64,000 nucleotides of DNA from Rhizobium mongolense USDA 1844 (lineage in GTDB: Bacteria; Pseudomonadota; Alphaproteobacteria; Rhizobiales; Rhizobiaceae). A program made the translations under genes and the position numbers. The stretch lies in the NCBI RefSeq assembly GCF_000419765.1, contig NZ_ATTQ01000006.1, positions 255,976-319,975 of the forward strand, written 5' to 3'. The notes under the pieces were generated by a model. That model did no database searches. It saw only the letters and a program-made list of their open reading frames with translations, and had not been told where the DNA came from. Positions 36,623-44,384 of this stretch are shown here, piece by piece (positions within the stretch are counted from its first letter, which is position 1; the number at the start of each line of letters is the position of its first letter).

Positions 36623-37486
36623 ATGCTACAGCTTCGAAGCAGTTTCTGGCGCGTGGCGCATGGCCGCGAAATAGAACTCGGGCCGCGCGGCGTAATCATG
36701 GCGATCATCAATGTGACGCCGGATTCATTTTCGGATGGCGGACGCTACGAAAGCGTGGATGCCGCCGTCGAGCATGCTCTTCAGTCCGTCAGCGAGGGGG
36801 CCGCGATCATCGACATCGGCGGGGAGTCGACACGCCCAGGTGCTGCCGAAGTCAGCCGTGCGGAAGAGCAGTCCCGCGTGCTGCCGGTGATCGAGGCTCT
36901 GCGCGGCAGGAGCGATGCGCTGATCTCGATCGACACCTACCGAGCGGAGACGGCGCGGCTCGCCGTCGGGGCCGGCGCGCATATCATCAACGACGTGTTC
37001 GGATTGCAGAAGGAGGCGGAGATCGCCAAGGTTTCGACCGATACCGGTGCCGGACTCTGCCTCATGCATACGGGCCGCGAACGCGAGAAGCTTCCGGACG
37101 TGATTGCGGACCAATATCATTTCTTGGTTCGCTCCCTGGAGATCGCCGCGGAAGCAGGCGTCATGCGCGAGCGGATCGTACTTGATCCGGGATTCGGCTT
37201 TGCCAAGGATGCCGACGAGAATCTGGAGCTGATGGCGAGGTTTGCCGAATTGCAGCGTTTCGGATTGCCGCTGCTGGCCGGCACGTCGCGAAAGCGCTTT
37301 GTCGGTGCGGTCACAGGACGGGATGCGGCTGAGCGTGACGTTGCGACGGCGGCGAGCAGCGCCCTGCTCAGGCTACAGGGTGCTGCGGTTTTCCGGGTGC
37401 ACAATGTCGCAATCAACAGGGATGCGCTGGCGGTCGCGGATGCTATGCTGGCGGCGCGCCGGGATTTCGAGCAAAGAGAAGGCTGA
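36623..37486 (+). CDS. folP: Dihydropteroate synthase
   Basis: Condenses dihydropterin pyrophosphate with p-aminobenzoate; the sulfonamide target. Motifs: IINVTPDSFSDGG near the N-terminus, DIGGESTRPGA, SIDTYRAE, HIINDVFG, LDPGFGFAKD and AGTSRKRFVG. 287 residues. First gene of folP-folB-folK; its TGA overlaps the folB ATG (TGATG), implying translational coupling. Confidence 0.95.
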   Translation: MLQLRSSFWRVAHGREIELGPRGVIMAIINVTPDSFSDGGRYESVDAAVEHALQSVSEGAAIIDIGGESTRPGAAEVSRAEEQSRVLPVIEALRGRSDALISIDTYRAETARLAVGAGAHIINDVFGLQKEAEIAKVSTDTGAGLCLMHTGREREKLPDVIADQYHFLVRSLEIAAEAGVMRERIVLDPGFGFAKDADENLELMARFAELQRFGLPLLAGTSRKRFVGAVTGRDAAERDVATAASSALLRLQGAAVFRVHNVAINRDALAVADAMLAARRDFEQREG

Positions 37487-37857
37487 TGGGCACGAAATAT
37501 ACAATCACGCTGCAGAATTGCGCCTTCTTTGCACGTCACGGGGTTCACGACGAAGAGGAGTTCCTCGGCCAGCGGTTCTTCGTCGATGCCGAGCTCGACG
37601 TCGTCGCGGCGGGTGCGCTCGAAAGCGACTCGATCGACGATACCGTGAATTACGGGATTGCCTTCACCGTGATCGAGGAGATCGTCACCGGCAAGCGCCG
37701 CAATCTGATCGAAGCGCTGGCGCTCGATATCGCCAAGGGCCTCTGCGAAAAGTTTCATCAGGTCAGGCGCGCCAAGATCACGGTGCGCAAGCCGAATGCG
37801 CCAGTGCCCGGCGTCCTCGATTTCGTACAGGTGAGCGTTGAACACTTTGCCGGTTGA
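37486..37857 (+). CDS. folB: Dihydroneopterin aldolase
   Basis: 123-residue enzyme that converts dihydroneopterin to hydroxymethyl-dihydropterin plus glycolaldehyde. Family pattern: LQNCAFFARHGVHDEEEFLGQRFFVD, DTVNYG, LIEALALDIA and the C-terminal VRKPNAPVPG with the catalytic Lys. Overlaps folP by one base and folK by 20 bp, so the three are a coupled folate operon. Confidence 0.94.
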   Translation: MGTKYTITLQNCAFFARHGVHDEEEFLGQRFFVDAELDVVAAGALESDSIDDTVNYGIAFTVIEEIVTGKRRNLIEALALDIAKGLCEKFHQVRRAKITVRKPNAPVPGVLDFVQVSVEHFAG

Positions 37858-38365
37858 TCGTTTCAGGCCCGCCACGCTCGGTCTCGGCGGCAATCTCGGC
37901 GATCCCGTGAAATCGATGGCTGCCGCCCTGCGGAAGCTCGACGGCCGTGACGATTGCCGGGTCACCGCCGTGTCGCGGCTCTACCGCACGCCGCCCTGGG
38001 GCAAGACGGACCAATCCTTCTTCTTCAATGCATGCGCGGCACTCGATACGATGCTCGAACCGGAGGCGTTACTCGACGTCTGTCTCGGCATCGAGCGCGA
38101 CATGAAACGCGAGCGCATCGAGCGTTGGGGACCGCGCACGCTCGACATCGATCTGCTAACATTCGACGATATCGAACAGGGAGCGCCGAGGCTGGAACTG
38201 CCGCATCCGCGCATGACCGAGCGAGGCTTCGTTCTGATGCCGCTTGCGGATTTTGCCGCGGACGTCATCGTCAAGGGCCGCACCGTCGCTGATTGGCTTT
38301 CCCGAGCAGATACCCAAGGCATCGAGATCGCCGATGCCGATCGCGAGTGGTGGCACCGCGCGTGA
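37838..38365 (+). CDS. folK: 2-amino-4-hydroxy-6-hydroxymethyldihydropteridine pyrophosphokinase
   Basis: HPPK, transfers pyrophosphate from ATP to the pterin, preparing the substrate of FolP. Motifs: LGLGGNLGDPVKSM, SRLYRTPPWGKTDQSFFFNACAAL, ERWGPRTLDIDLLTFDD and LPHPRMTERGFVLMPLAD. About 175 residues. Start is a TTG, at 37838 or 37847, inside the 3' end of folB. Confidence 0.92.
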   Translation: MNTLPVDRFRPATLGLGGNLGDPVKSMAAALRKLDGRDDCRVTAVSRLYRTPPWGKTDQSFFFNACAALDTMLEPEALLDVCLGIERDMKRERIERWGPRTLDIDLLTFDDIEQGAPRLELPHPRMTERGFVLMPLADFAADVIVKGRTVADWLSRADTQGIEIADADREWWHRA

Positions 38366-38372
38366 AATGAAA

Positions 38373-38395
38373 AAGCGGCGGAAAACCCGCCGCTT
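38373..38395 (-). terminator. Terminator downstream of the minus-strand secreted-protein gene
   Basis: AAGCGGCGG/CCGCCGCTT stem with a five-base loop. On the minus strand it is followed by TTTTTCATTTC; on the plus strand (after folK) there is no T run, so it primarily serves the minus gene. Confidence 0.75.
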
Positions 38396-38420
38396 GGGGG
38401 TGTCTGCTATCGTACAGCTC

Positions 38421-38972
38421 TTACTCGACGGAGCCGACCGTCATTTCATCGATCTGGCGGGTCAGCGTCAGGCCGATTACCGGGACCATGCGATCCTCGA
38501 CCTTTACCGACACGGTGACATTCATCGTCTTGTCGTCGCGGACGCGGGCGATCATCGCGCCGTTCAGCTTGGCGCGGTTGAGGCCAACGACGACGGTGTC
38601 CTGTGTGACGGTGCCCGAGACGACATCGAGACCCTTACCGGCGGCGCCATCAAGGAATTTGCCCTTATAGCCGCCGCGCGACTGGGTGATGAGGGCGGAC
38701 ATCGGCTGTTTGAAGACGCCCACGCGGCAAGAGCCGTCGAGCTTGATGCCGGCGCCGCCGTCGCTTACGGCAGAACCGATGAGGTTGCAGCTAAATTTCG
38801 TGCCCTTGTATTTGCCGGCGACGATTTCGCCCGGACCTCTCCAGTTGCCCGCAACAGACTCGAAGAAAGCCTTGTCGCGTGTGGCGGCGGTTGCAGCAGG
38901 GACAACATCGGCCGCCGGAGACAATGCCGCGGCGACGAGCCCGCATACGAAGAGAACTTTGCGCGAATACAT
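38421..38972 (-). CDS. Conserved secreted protein of unknown function
   Basis: 183 residues from the ATG at 38972, which has AGGA seven bases upstream. A signal peptide (RKVLFVCGLVAAALSPAADV region) precedes a mature domain with ESVAGNWRGPGEIVAGKYKGTKFSC, KLDGSCRVGVFKQPMSALI and a beta-rich ending (MNVTVSVKVEDRMVPVIGLTLTR). Two cysteines could form one disulfide. I do not recognise a named domain family. Confidence 0.75.
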   Translation of the reverse strand: MYSRKVLFVCGLVAAALSPAADVVPAATAATRDKAFFESVAGNWRGPGEIVAGKYKGTKFSCNLIGSAVSDGGAGIKLDGSCRVGVFKQPMSALITQSRGGYKGKFLDGAAGKGLDVVSGTVTQDTVVVGLNRAKLNGAMIARVRDDKTMNVTVSVKVEDRMVPVIGLTLTRQIDEMTVGSVE

Positions 38973-39175
38973 GGATTTTCCTTGGCAAACACCACCCGTT
39001 ACTGGCCAGCAGTTTTGCCGAATAATGGTTAATGCTTGGTTTCCAATGCGCCGAAATGCACGGAGACGATGGACTTTCGGAAGGTTCGCCAAATTCAATT
39101 CATAGTGCCAGTGCCATGAATTTCCTGCGTTTTGCAATTCCCTCCGTTACGGAAGGCGCCCAGGTGCGAAAATGT

Positions 39176-40258
39176 TTACTTGCGACCGGTGCGCGGTACT
39201 ACGGAGGGCGCCAGATCGCCGATGAAGTCGCCGATTCCCGGCCGCTTCAATGCGCGGAACGCAAGCGGACGGCACAGATCCATCGCAGCTATGCCGATAC
39301 GGGCTGTCATCAACCCGTTGATAATGCCTTCGCCGAACCTGGCCGAGAGCTTGGAGGCAAGGCCGTGGCCCAGGACCTGTTGCACGAGGCTGTCGCCGAC
39401 GGCGATCGAGCCGGTGACGGCGAGATGCGCCAGAACGTCCCGCATCAGGCGAATCATGCCAAGCGTGCCCGGCCTGCCGCCATAAAGGTCCGCCATGGCG
39501 CGGATCAGGCGCGAGGCTTCGAAAAGCACGTAGAGCAGATCGACGATCGCGCGCGGGCTGACAGCGGTGACGATCGAAACGCGCTTCGATGAATTGACGA
39601 TCAGCGCTCTTGCCCGGCGGTCGAGCGGCGCCAGCAATTCGCGTTCGGCGAGTGCGACGAGATGCGGCGCGTCGATGATGTCGCCTTCGGCGGCTTTCAA
39701 CGTTGCACGGCCCTTGGCGGTTTCTGGCTTTCCGGCAAGCAGGTTTGAAAGGCTCTTCACCAGGGCGCGTGCCTTTGCGGGCTTCGTCTCCAGTATGGCG
39801 GCCTCGGCCTCGGCCTTGATCGTCTGCACCGCCGCGAGGCGCATTATACCCGCCGTTTCGCGGATCACGATGGCGACGACGGCGAGGATGCCGATCGCGA
39901 GCGCCGCGAGCGCCGTGTAACCAAGCCAGTCGGCGCGGGAAAAGAGGTCGCGGATCAGACTGTCGGTCCACAGGCCGAAGGCGAGCGAAAGCAGGACGCC
40001 GAAAGCAGTTAGTGCGATCTTGGCAAAGGAGGTGCGCCGTTTGCGCGGCACTGCGACCGGCAAGGGGGCGATATCCTTGTCCGAATTGATGAAGGGGTCG
40101 TCTTCGTCCGATGTGAGGACGACTTCGCCGCCGAAGCTTGCCGGCTTGCGGGCATCCTGCTTCCTGTCCGTCTCGACGGCGCGCGGATCGTCCTCATAGG
40201 CGAAGGCCGCCGGGGTGCGGCGCGGCCGGTCCGAATCTCCAGAAGCGGGTTTGCTCAT
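39176..40258 (-). CDS. YcjF family (UPF0283) inner-membrane protein
   Basis: 360 residues. An acidic, charged N-terminal part (about 1-75) precedes two transmembrane helices (IALTAFGVLLSLAFGLWTD and YTALAALAIGILAVVAIVI) and a helical cytoplasmic domain with AVSPRAIVDLLYVLFEASRLIRAMADLYGGRPG and LARFGEGIINGLMTARIGIAAMDLCRP-type endings of the family. The start overlaps the YcjX stop by 4 bp. YcjX and YcjF are stress-linked partners in enterobacteria; role unknown. Confidence 0.88.
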   Translation of the reverse strand: MSKPASGDSDRPRRTPAAFAYEDDPRAVETDRKQDARKPASFGGEVVLTSDEDDPFINSDKDIAPLPVAVPRKRRTSFAKIALTAFGVLLSLAFGLWTDSLIRDLFSRADWLGYTALAALAIGILAVVAIVIRETAGIMRLAAVQTIKAEAEAAILETKPAKARALVKSLSNLLAGKPETAKGRATLKAAEGDIIDAPHLVALAERELLAPLDRRARALIVNSSKRVSIVTAVSPRAIVDLLYVLFEASRLIRAMADLYGGRPGTLGMIRLMRDVLAHLAVTGSIAVGDSLVQQVLGHGLASKLSARFGEGIINGLMTARIGIAAMDLCRPLAFRALKRPGIGDFIGDLAPSVVPRTGRK

Positions 40259-41757
40259 GCGAGGCGGTCTCCAAACAGAAACTGCATGGCCCGGTCGAGC
40301 CGGATATGCGGGACCGAAAGCTTGATGCCGCTGCCGGTTTCCTCGAGTTGCGGCGGCCGGAAGCGCACAATGTTTACATCCGGCAATTGGACATCGCGGC
40401 TGGCAGATTCAATGCCGTCGAACAGGCTTTCGGGGTCTTCCGGAAGGTCGCCCGGGAAGACCGCCGTCTTCCTTATGCCGTCGAAGCGTTCGCCGGCGAT
40501 CGTTTCACCATCGATCGGCGTGCCGACGATCACCGGCAGATCGTGGCCGTCGCGCTTGACGGTCGCCTCCCGCGTGGCGCGCACCGAGGCAAGCGCCATG
40601 ACGTCGATGCCGGCGCCTGCCATGCCGATCCGGTGGACGGCGCGCTCGACAAGGCGGCGCGTCAACGCATCGAGGCGGTCGTGGCTTTCGTGATGTAGAT
40701 GATCGGCTTTCGTGGCGGCCACGAGAACGCGGTCGATCCGGCGGCCGAGGAGCGACGAAAGCAGCGAGTTCGTACCGGGACGGAAGCAGGCAAGCACATC
40801 CGTCAACGCGCGCTCCAGATCCTGGATCGCCTCCGGGCCGCGGTTCATCGCCTGCAGCGCGTCGACGAGAACGATCTGGCGGTCGAGCCGGGCAAAATGT
40901 TCGCGGAAGAAGGGTTTGACGACGACGGATTTGTAGGCCTCGTAGCGGCGCTCCATCATTGCCCAGAGCGAACCTTTGGGCGGTTTGCCTTCGGAAGGCA
41001 AAGCGAGCGGCGCGAAGGTGAGCGCGGGAGAACCTTCAAGGTCGCCGGGAAGCAGGAAGCGGCCGGGCGGCAATGTCGACAGCGAGCGCTCGTCGGCCTT
41101 GCAGGCTTTCAGGTAATCGGTGAAAGCCGTCGCGAGATCGCGCGCCTGCATCTCATCGGCGGGCGCCTTGACATCGGTGGCTCCGGTCAGTGCCAGCCAG
41201 CCGCGAGAAAGTTCCGCGCGGATGCCGCTGCGGGCGAGCGCCAGCGTCTCCTCGCTGAATGTCCGGTAGTCCTTGGCCAGCAGCGGTAGATCAAGCAGCC
41301 ACTCTCCGGGATAATCGACGATATCGATCGAGAGACGGCCGGGCGAGAACAGACGGTTCCAGCCACTGGCGCTCTGATAATCCAGCGTGATGCGCAGTTC
41401 GGATATGGCGCGGGTCGAATCCGGCCAGACACGGTCCTTCACCAGCGCCCGGATATGATCCTCGTACTGGAAGCGCGGCACAGCGTCATCCGGCTGATGT
41501 TCCAGTCGCACGGCCGACACCCGGCCGGACTGAACCGGCTCGAAAAGCGGCAGGCGTCCGCCATGCAGCAGATTATGCACGAGGGACGAGATGAAGACCG
41601 TCTTACCGGACCGGGAAAGCCCGGTGACGCCGAGGCGGATAGTCGGTTTGACGAGACTCGAGGCGCGGTCTGCGAGGTTGTCGAGCGCGATACGCGCGTC
41701 GCCGGTAAGGGATGTCAAGCTTGGCGGCAAGGCGGATTTCCGATTGTCAGTGCTCAA
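40255..41757 (-). CDS. YcjX family GTPase-like protein (DUF463)
   Basis: 500-residue P-loop protein. Walker A is GVTGLSRSGKTVF near residue 47, followed by DIVDYPGEWLLDLPLL, LVDALQAMNRG and ATKADHLHHESHDRL, which match the YcjX/DUF463 family. The start is a TTG at 41757. Middle gene of sixA-ycjX-ycjF (48 bp after sixA, 4 bp overlap with ycjF). Confidence 0.9.
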   Translation of the reverse strand: MSTDNRKSALPPSLTSLTGDARIALDNLADRASSLVKPTIRLGVTGLSRSGKTVFISSLVHNLLHGGRLPLFEPVQSGRVSAVRLEHQPDDAVPRFQYEDHIRALVKDRVWPDSTRAISELRITLDYQSASGWNRLFSPGRLSIDIVDYPGEWLLDLPLLAKDYRTFSEETLALARSGIRAELSRGWLALTGATDVKAPADEMQARDLATAFTDYLKACKADERSLSTLPPGRFLLPGDLEGSPALTFAPLALPSEGKPPKGSLWAMMERRYEAYKSVVVKPFFREHFARLDRQIVLVDALQAMNRGPEAIQDLERALTDVLACFRPGTNSLLSSLLGRRIDRVLVAATKADHLHHESHDRLDALTRRLVERAVHRIGMAGAGIDVMALASVRATREATVKRDGHDLPVIVGTPIDGETIAGERFDGIRKTAVFPGDLPEDPESLFDGIESASRDVQLPDVNIVRFRPPQLEETGSGIKLSVPHIRLDRAMQFLFGDRLA

Positions 41758-41805
41758 GCATATAGGACGCGGATGCTGTCCGAAAAAGAAGCGGCGCGAA
41801 AGACG

Positions 41806-42300
41806 TCAGTCGTGCACGAAGTCGATAAGCTTCCACCCTGCGGACGCGCCGTCGAAATCAAGGACTGCAAGGCCCGCCGTGGGAAAGCCGTCCGGCAATG
41901 CACGGAGCAGGGCATCGTGACCGATGAGCGCTTCAAGCGTCTGCTCGGTTGTCGGGTTGTGACCGACAAGCATGACGGAGCCAACGGTCTGGCTGTCGAT
42001 GATGTCGAGATAGACCTCGGGGGTGGCGTTGTAGAGTTGGTCGACGTAGCGGATGTCGAGCGACAATCCCATAGCGCGATGCACGGCGTCCGTGGTCTCG
42101 CGGCAGCGCCTCGCAGTGGAGCTTATCAAAAGCTCCGGCCGGTAGCCTTTGTCGGCTGCGCGGTCTGCCACGAGTTCCGCGTCGTCATAGCCCTTTTCAT
42201 TCAAAGGCCGGTCAAAATCCCGTTCGCCGGGCTGCGCCCAGGCGGCTTCTGCATGCCGCAACAGATAGATTCGTGAGGGCGAAGGCAAGGTTGCGGCCAT
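41806..42300 (-). CDS. sixA: SixA-like phosphohistidine phosphatase
   Basis: Histidine phosphatase superfamily protein of 164 residues from ATG 42300 (a GTG at 42312 is also possible). Motifs: YLLRHAEAAW (RHG-type catalytic His), FDRPLNEKGYDDA, ISSTARRCRETTD and MLVGHNPTTEQTL (second His). SixA removes phosphate from Hpt phosphohistidine in enterobacteria; a phosphorelay role here is inference. First gene of an operon with ycjX and ycjF. Confidence 0.88.
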   Translation of the reverse strand: MAATLPSPSRIYLLRHAEAAWAQPGERDFDRPLNEKGYDDAELVADRAADKGYRPELLISSTARRCRETTDAVHRAMGLSLDIRYVDQLYNATPEVYLDIIDSQTVGSVMLVGHNPTTEQTLEALIGHDALLRALPDGFPTAGLAVLDFDGASAGWKLIDFVHD

Positions 42301-42474
42301 AGAAGATTCCACGAGCGAAGGAGCCTTTTCAGTAGCGTCCGCGGATCACCGCCGTCAACCGCATCGGCATAGCGATGGCGCAAAACAGTAAGCTCAACAC
42401 GCGTTCTTGAACGGGAAGCAAAAACCAGCATTCGTAATAGCGATGCGAAAATAAACTGTTAGCTTAAAAATATG

Positions 42475-42492
42475 ACAGATTTAAAAATCTGT
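42475..42492. promoter_or_regulatory. Inverted repeat upstream of the dksA promoter
   Basis: ACAGATTT-AA-AAATCTGT, eight-base arms. It sits in the spacer between the divergent sixA and dksA genes, about 18 bp upstream of the candidate dksA -35 element. It looks like an operator, though an AT-rich hairpin without function is possible. Confidence 0.35.
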
Positions 42493-42509
42493 TTACCTGT
42501 CGTATTTGG

Positions 42510-42538
42510 CTTGAACCCGCGATAGCGCTTGGGATATA
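42510..42538 (+). promoter_or_regulatory. Candidate sigma-70 promoter of dksA
   Basis: CTTGAA (42510-42515), 17-bp spacer, GATATA (42533-42538), similar to the rhizobial CTTGAC-N17-CTATAT pattern. A transcript would start about 25-30 bases before the TTG start codon. Confidence 0.5.
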
Positions 42539-42575
42539 CACCCCGCCATATGAGATGTTCTTCAGGAGAATCGCG

Positions 42576-42995
42576 TTGAGTGAGAAGATCGATCTTAGCA
42601 GCTACGTTCCCTCGGAAGACGAGGAATTCATGAACGCAAACCAGCGGGCCTACTTCAGAGCCAAACTTGTTGCCTGGAGAAACGATATCCTTAGAGAAGC
42701 GCGCGAGACACTTGATCATCTCGCAGAAGAAAGCGCCAACCATCCGGACCTCGCGGACCGAGCCTCTTCCGAAACGGACCGGGCGATCGAACTTCGCGCC
42801 CGCGACCGCCAGAGAAAGCTGATTTCCAAGATCGATGCTGCATTGCAGCGGATCGAAGACGGCACCTACGGCTACTGCGAGGAAACCGGCGAGCCGATCG
42901 GCATCAAGCGTCTCGACGCTCGTCCGATCGCAACGCTGTCGATTGAGGCGCAGGAGCGCCACGAGCGGCGGGAAAAGGTTTATCGCGACGAGTGA
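42576..42995 (+). CDS. dksA: RNA polymerase-binding transcription factor DksA
   Basis: 139-residue DksA that binds the RNA polymerase secondary channel and works with ppGpp. The coiled-coil tip shows the LADRASSETDRAIELRARDRQRKL block with the paired acidic residues, and the C-terminal globular part reads YCEETGEPIGIKRLDARPIATLSIEAQERHERREK. Start taken at TTG 42576 (MSEKIDLSSY), with AGGAG eight bases before it. Only one of the four zinc-finger cysteines of E. coli DksA is kept (C-E-E-T in place of C-x2-C, and S-x2-A in place of the second pair), so it is a zinc-free-type DksA. Confidence 0.93.
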   Translation: MSEKIDLSSYVPSEDEEFMNANQRAYFRAKLVAWRNDILREARETLDHLAEESANHPDLADRASSETDRAIELRARDRQRKLISKIDAALQRIEDGTYGYCEETGEPIGIKRLDARPIATLSIEAQERHERREKVYRDE

Positions 42996-43022
42996 GCTTT
43001 CAAAGTTCTTCATAGAAATTTA

Positions 43023-43050
43023 AGGCACCGCAGTCTGCGGTGCCTTTTTT
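43023..43050 (+). terminator. Terminator after dksA
   Basis: AGGCACCGCA / TGCGGTGCCT stem (43023-43032 with 43036-43045), then TTTTT. Confidence 0.88.
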
Positions 43051-43081
43051 CTTGCGGGAGCTTTCCTGCAGGCAGGGCGGC

Positions 43082-44107
43082 TTACTTTTCGCGATTGACG
43101 CTCATTTCGCCAAAGATGCGGGCCACTTCCTTTTGAAGGTCGGCATCGGCGCCGGTGATCGGTGCCATTTCCGGATCGCGGCGCTGCGGGTTGCCGGGCT
43201 GCGGCGGAACCGGACGGGCAGGGGCGCTCGCAGCGGGAACAATGCGCTGCGCCGCAAGCGTATTGTTCATCTCTTCCTGAAGAATGCGCTCGAAGTCGCT
43301 GGGCGCTGCCTTCGAGGGGGTGGCCGCGTCGCCCGTCACGACAGGTATGCCTTCGGCAACGGTCGGAAGGCTCTGTGCTGGCGGCGTCGAGACCTGCGGC
43401 TCCATCCGTTGCTGAGGCAGAACGCGCTGGCGCGCCGCGTCGAGGATGTCGGCGGCGCTGGCTGCCTCGATCACCGGGGCGGCAGCGGGCCGCTCCGCAG
43501 GCCTCGGAATGATCGGCGGCAAAGCAGCAGGGCTGGCGGGCTCCCGCTCGATTTTTTCCGCCACGGCCGATATTGCCGCGGACGGCGCTGCGGGCGCTTG
43601 TTCTGCGGGCGCTGCGGCAGGAGCTGTTGCTACGGGATGCAGACGCGGCTCGACGACAGGCGCGGGGGCCGGAGCCGGAGCATAGGGTTCGTGAGGTTCC
43701 GGTTCGCGCTCGAAAGCTGTGACGGGTCTTGCCGGCTCGGGCGTCGAGACGACAGGCTCCGGCCGAGGCGCCGGCGGGGCCGTGGGGGCTATGAAGGCGT
43801 GGTCGGATCCCTCATCTTTCTCCTGCAGGATGCGGCTTTCGATAACGATGTCGGTCGGACCACCGATCATGATCAGATGCTCAACGTCGTCACGGCGCAC
43901 GAGCACCAGCCGACGGCGCGTATCGACGGCTGCGGCATCCAGCACCTGCAATCGCGGCTGACGGTTCTTTCCGCCGCGTACAAAGGGTGAGGGCGCTCGG
44001 CTGCGGAGGATCCACAAGATACCGATCAGGAGCACCAGCGCGATGCCGACGCCGCCCGCTGCGAGGAGGAAACGGCTGCCATAGGCGCCCATTACTTCGT
44101 CGAACAT
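43082..44107 (-). CDS. fliO: FliO-like flagellar biosynthesis membrane protein
   Basis: 341 residues. One N-terminal transmembrane helix (FLLAAGGVGIALVLLIGILWIL) followed by the FliO/MopB-type beta domain (RLQVLDAAAVDTRRRLVLVRRDDVEHLIMIGGPTDIVIES), then a long Pro/Ala/Glu-rich disordered tail of about 230 residues ending in a short helical motif (ADLQKEVARIFGEMS). FliO helps assemble the flagellar export gate, but no flagellar genes are nearby, so a general membrane-protein role is possible. Low-complexity tail typical of rhizobial homologues. Confidence 0.75.
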   Translation of the reverse strand: MFDEVMGAYGSRFLLAAGGVGIALVLLIGILWILRSRAPSPFVRGGKNRQPRLQVLDAAAVDTRRRLVLVRRDDVEHLIMIGGPTDIVIESRILQEKDEGSDHAFIAPTAPPAPRPEPVVSTPEPARPVTAFEREPEPHEPYAPAPAPAPVVEPRLHPVATAPAAAPAEQAPAAPSAAISAVAEKIEREPASPAALPPIIPRPAERPAAAPVIEAASAADILDAARQRVLPQQRMEPQVSTPPAQSLPTVAEGIPVVTGDAATPSKAAPSDFERILQEEMNNTLAAQRIVPAASAPARPVPPQPGNPQRRDPEMAPITGADADLQKEVARIFGEMSVNREK

Positions 44108-44384
44108 GATCTTCTACTCCGGTTGCCGCGTTCGCCATAACATGACGGCTTTTCAGCTCCTTAGGCAATAGGCAGCCTGATTGTCCAGTCATGTCCGAAC
44201 GCCAGGACATGTTTCTGCGGCGCCTGGTTGTCGAAAGTGGCGCCGTTCGTTGTGAATTCAAGCATTCTTGGCTCTTCACAGTGTTTTTGCGGACGCAGCA
44301 ACTTGCTAAGAAGGAACGAACGCCTGATTCCTGCTTTGTCTTGAGATTATAAGCGAATGTTGGACAGGCTCATGTGAGGAATAG

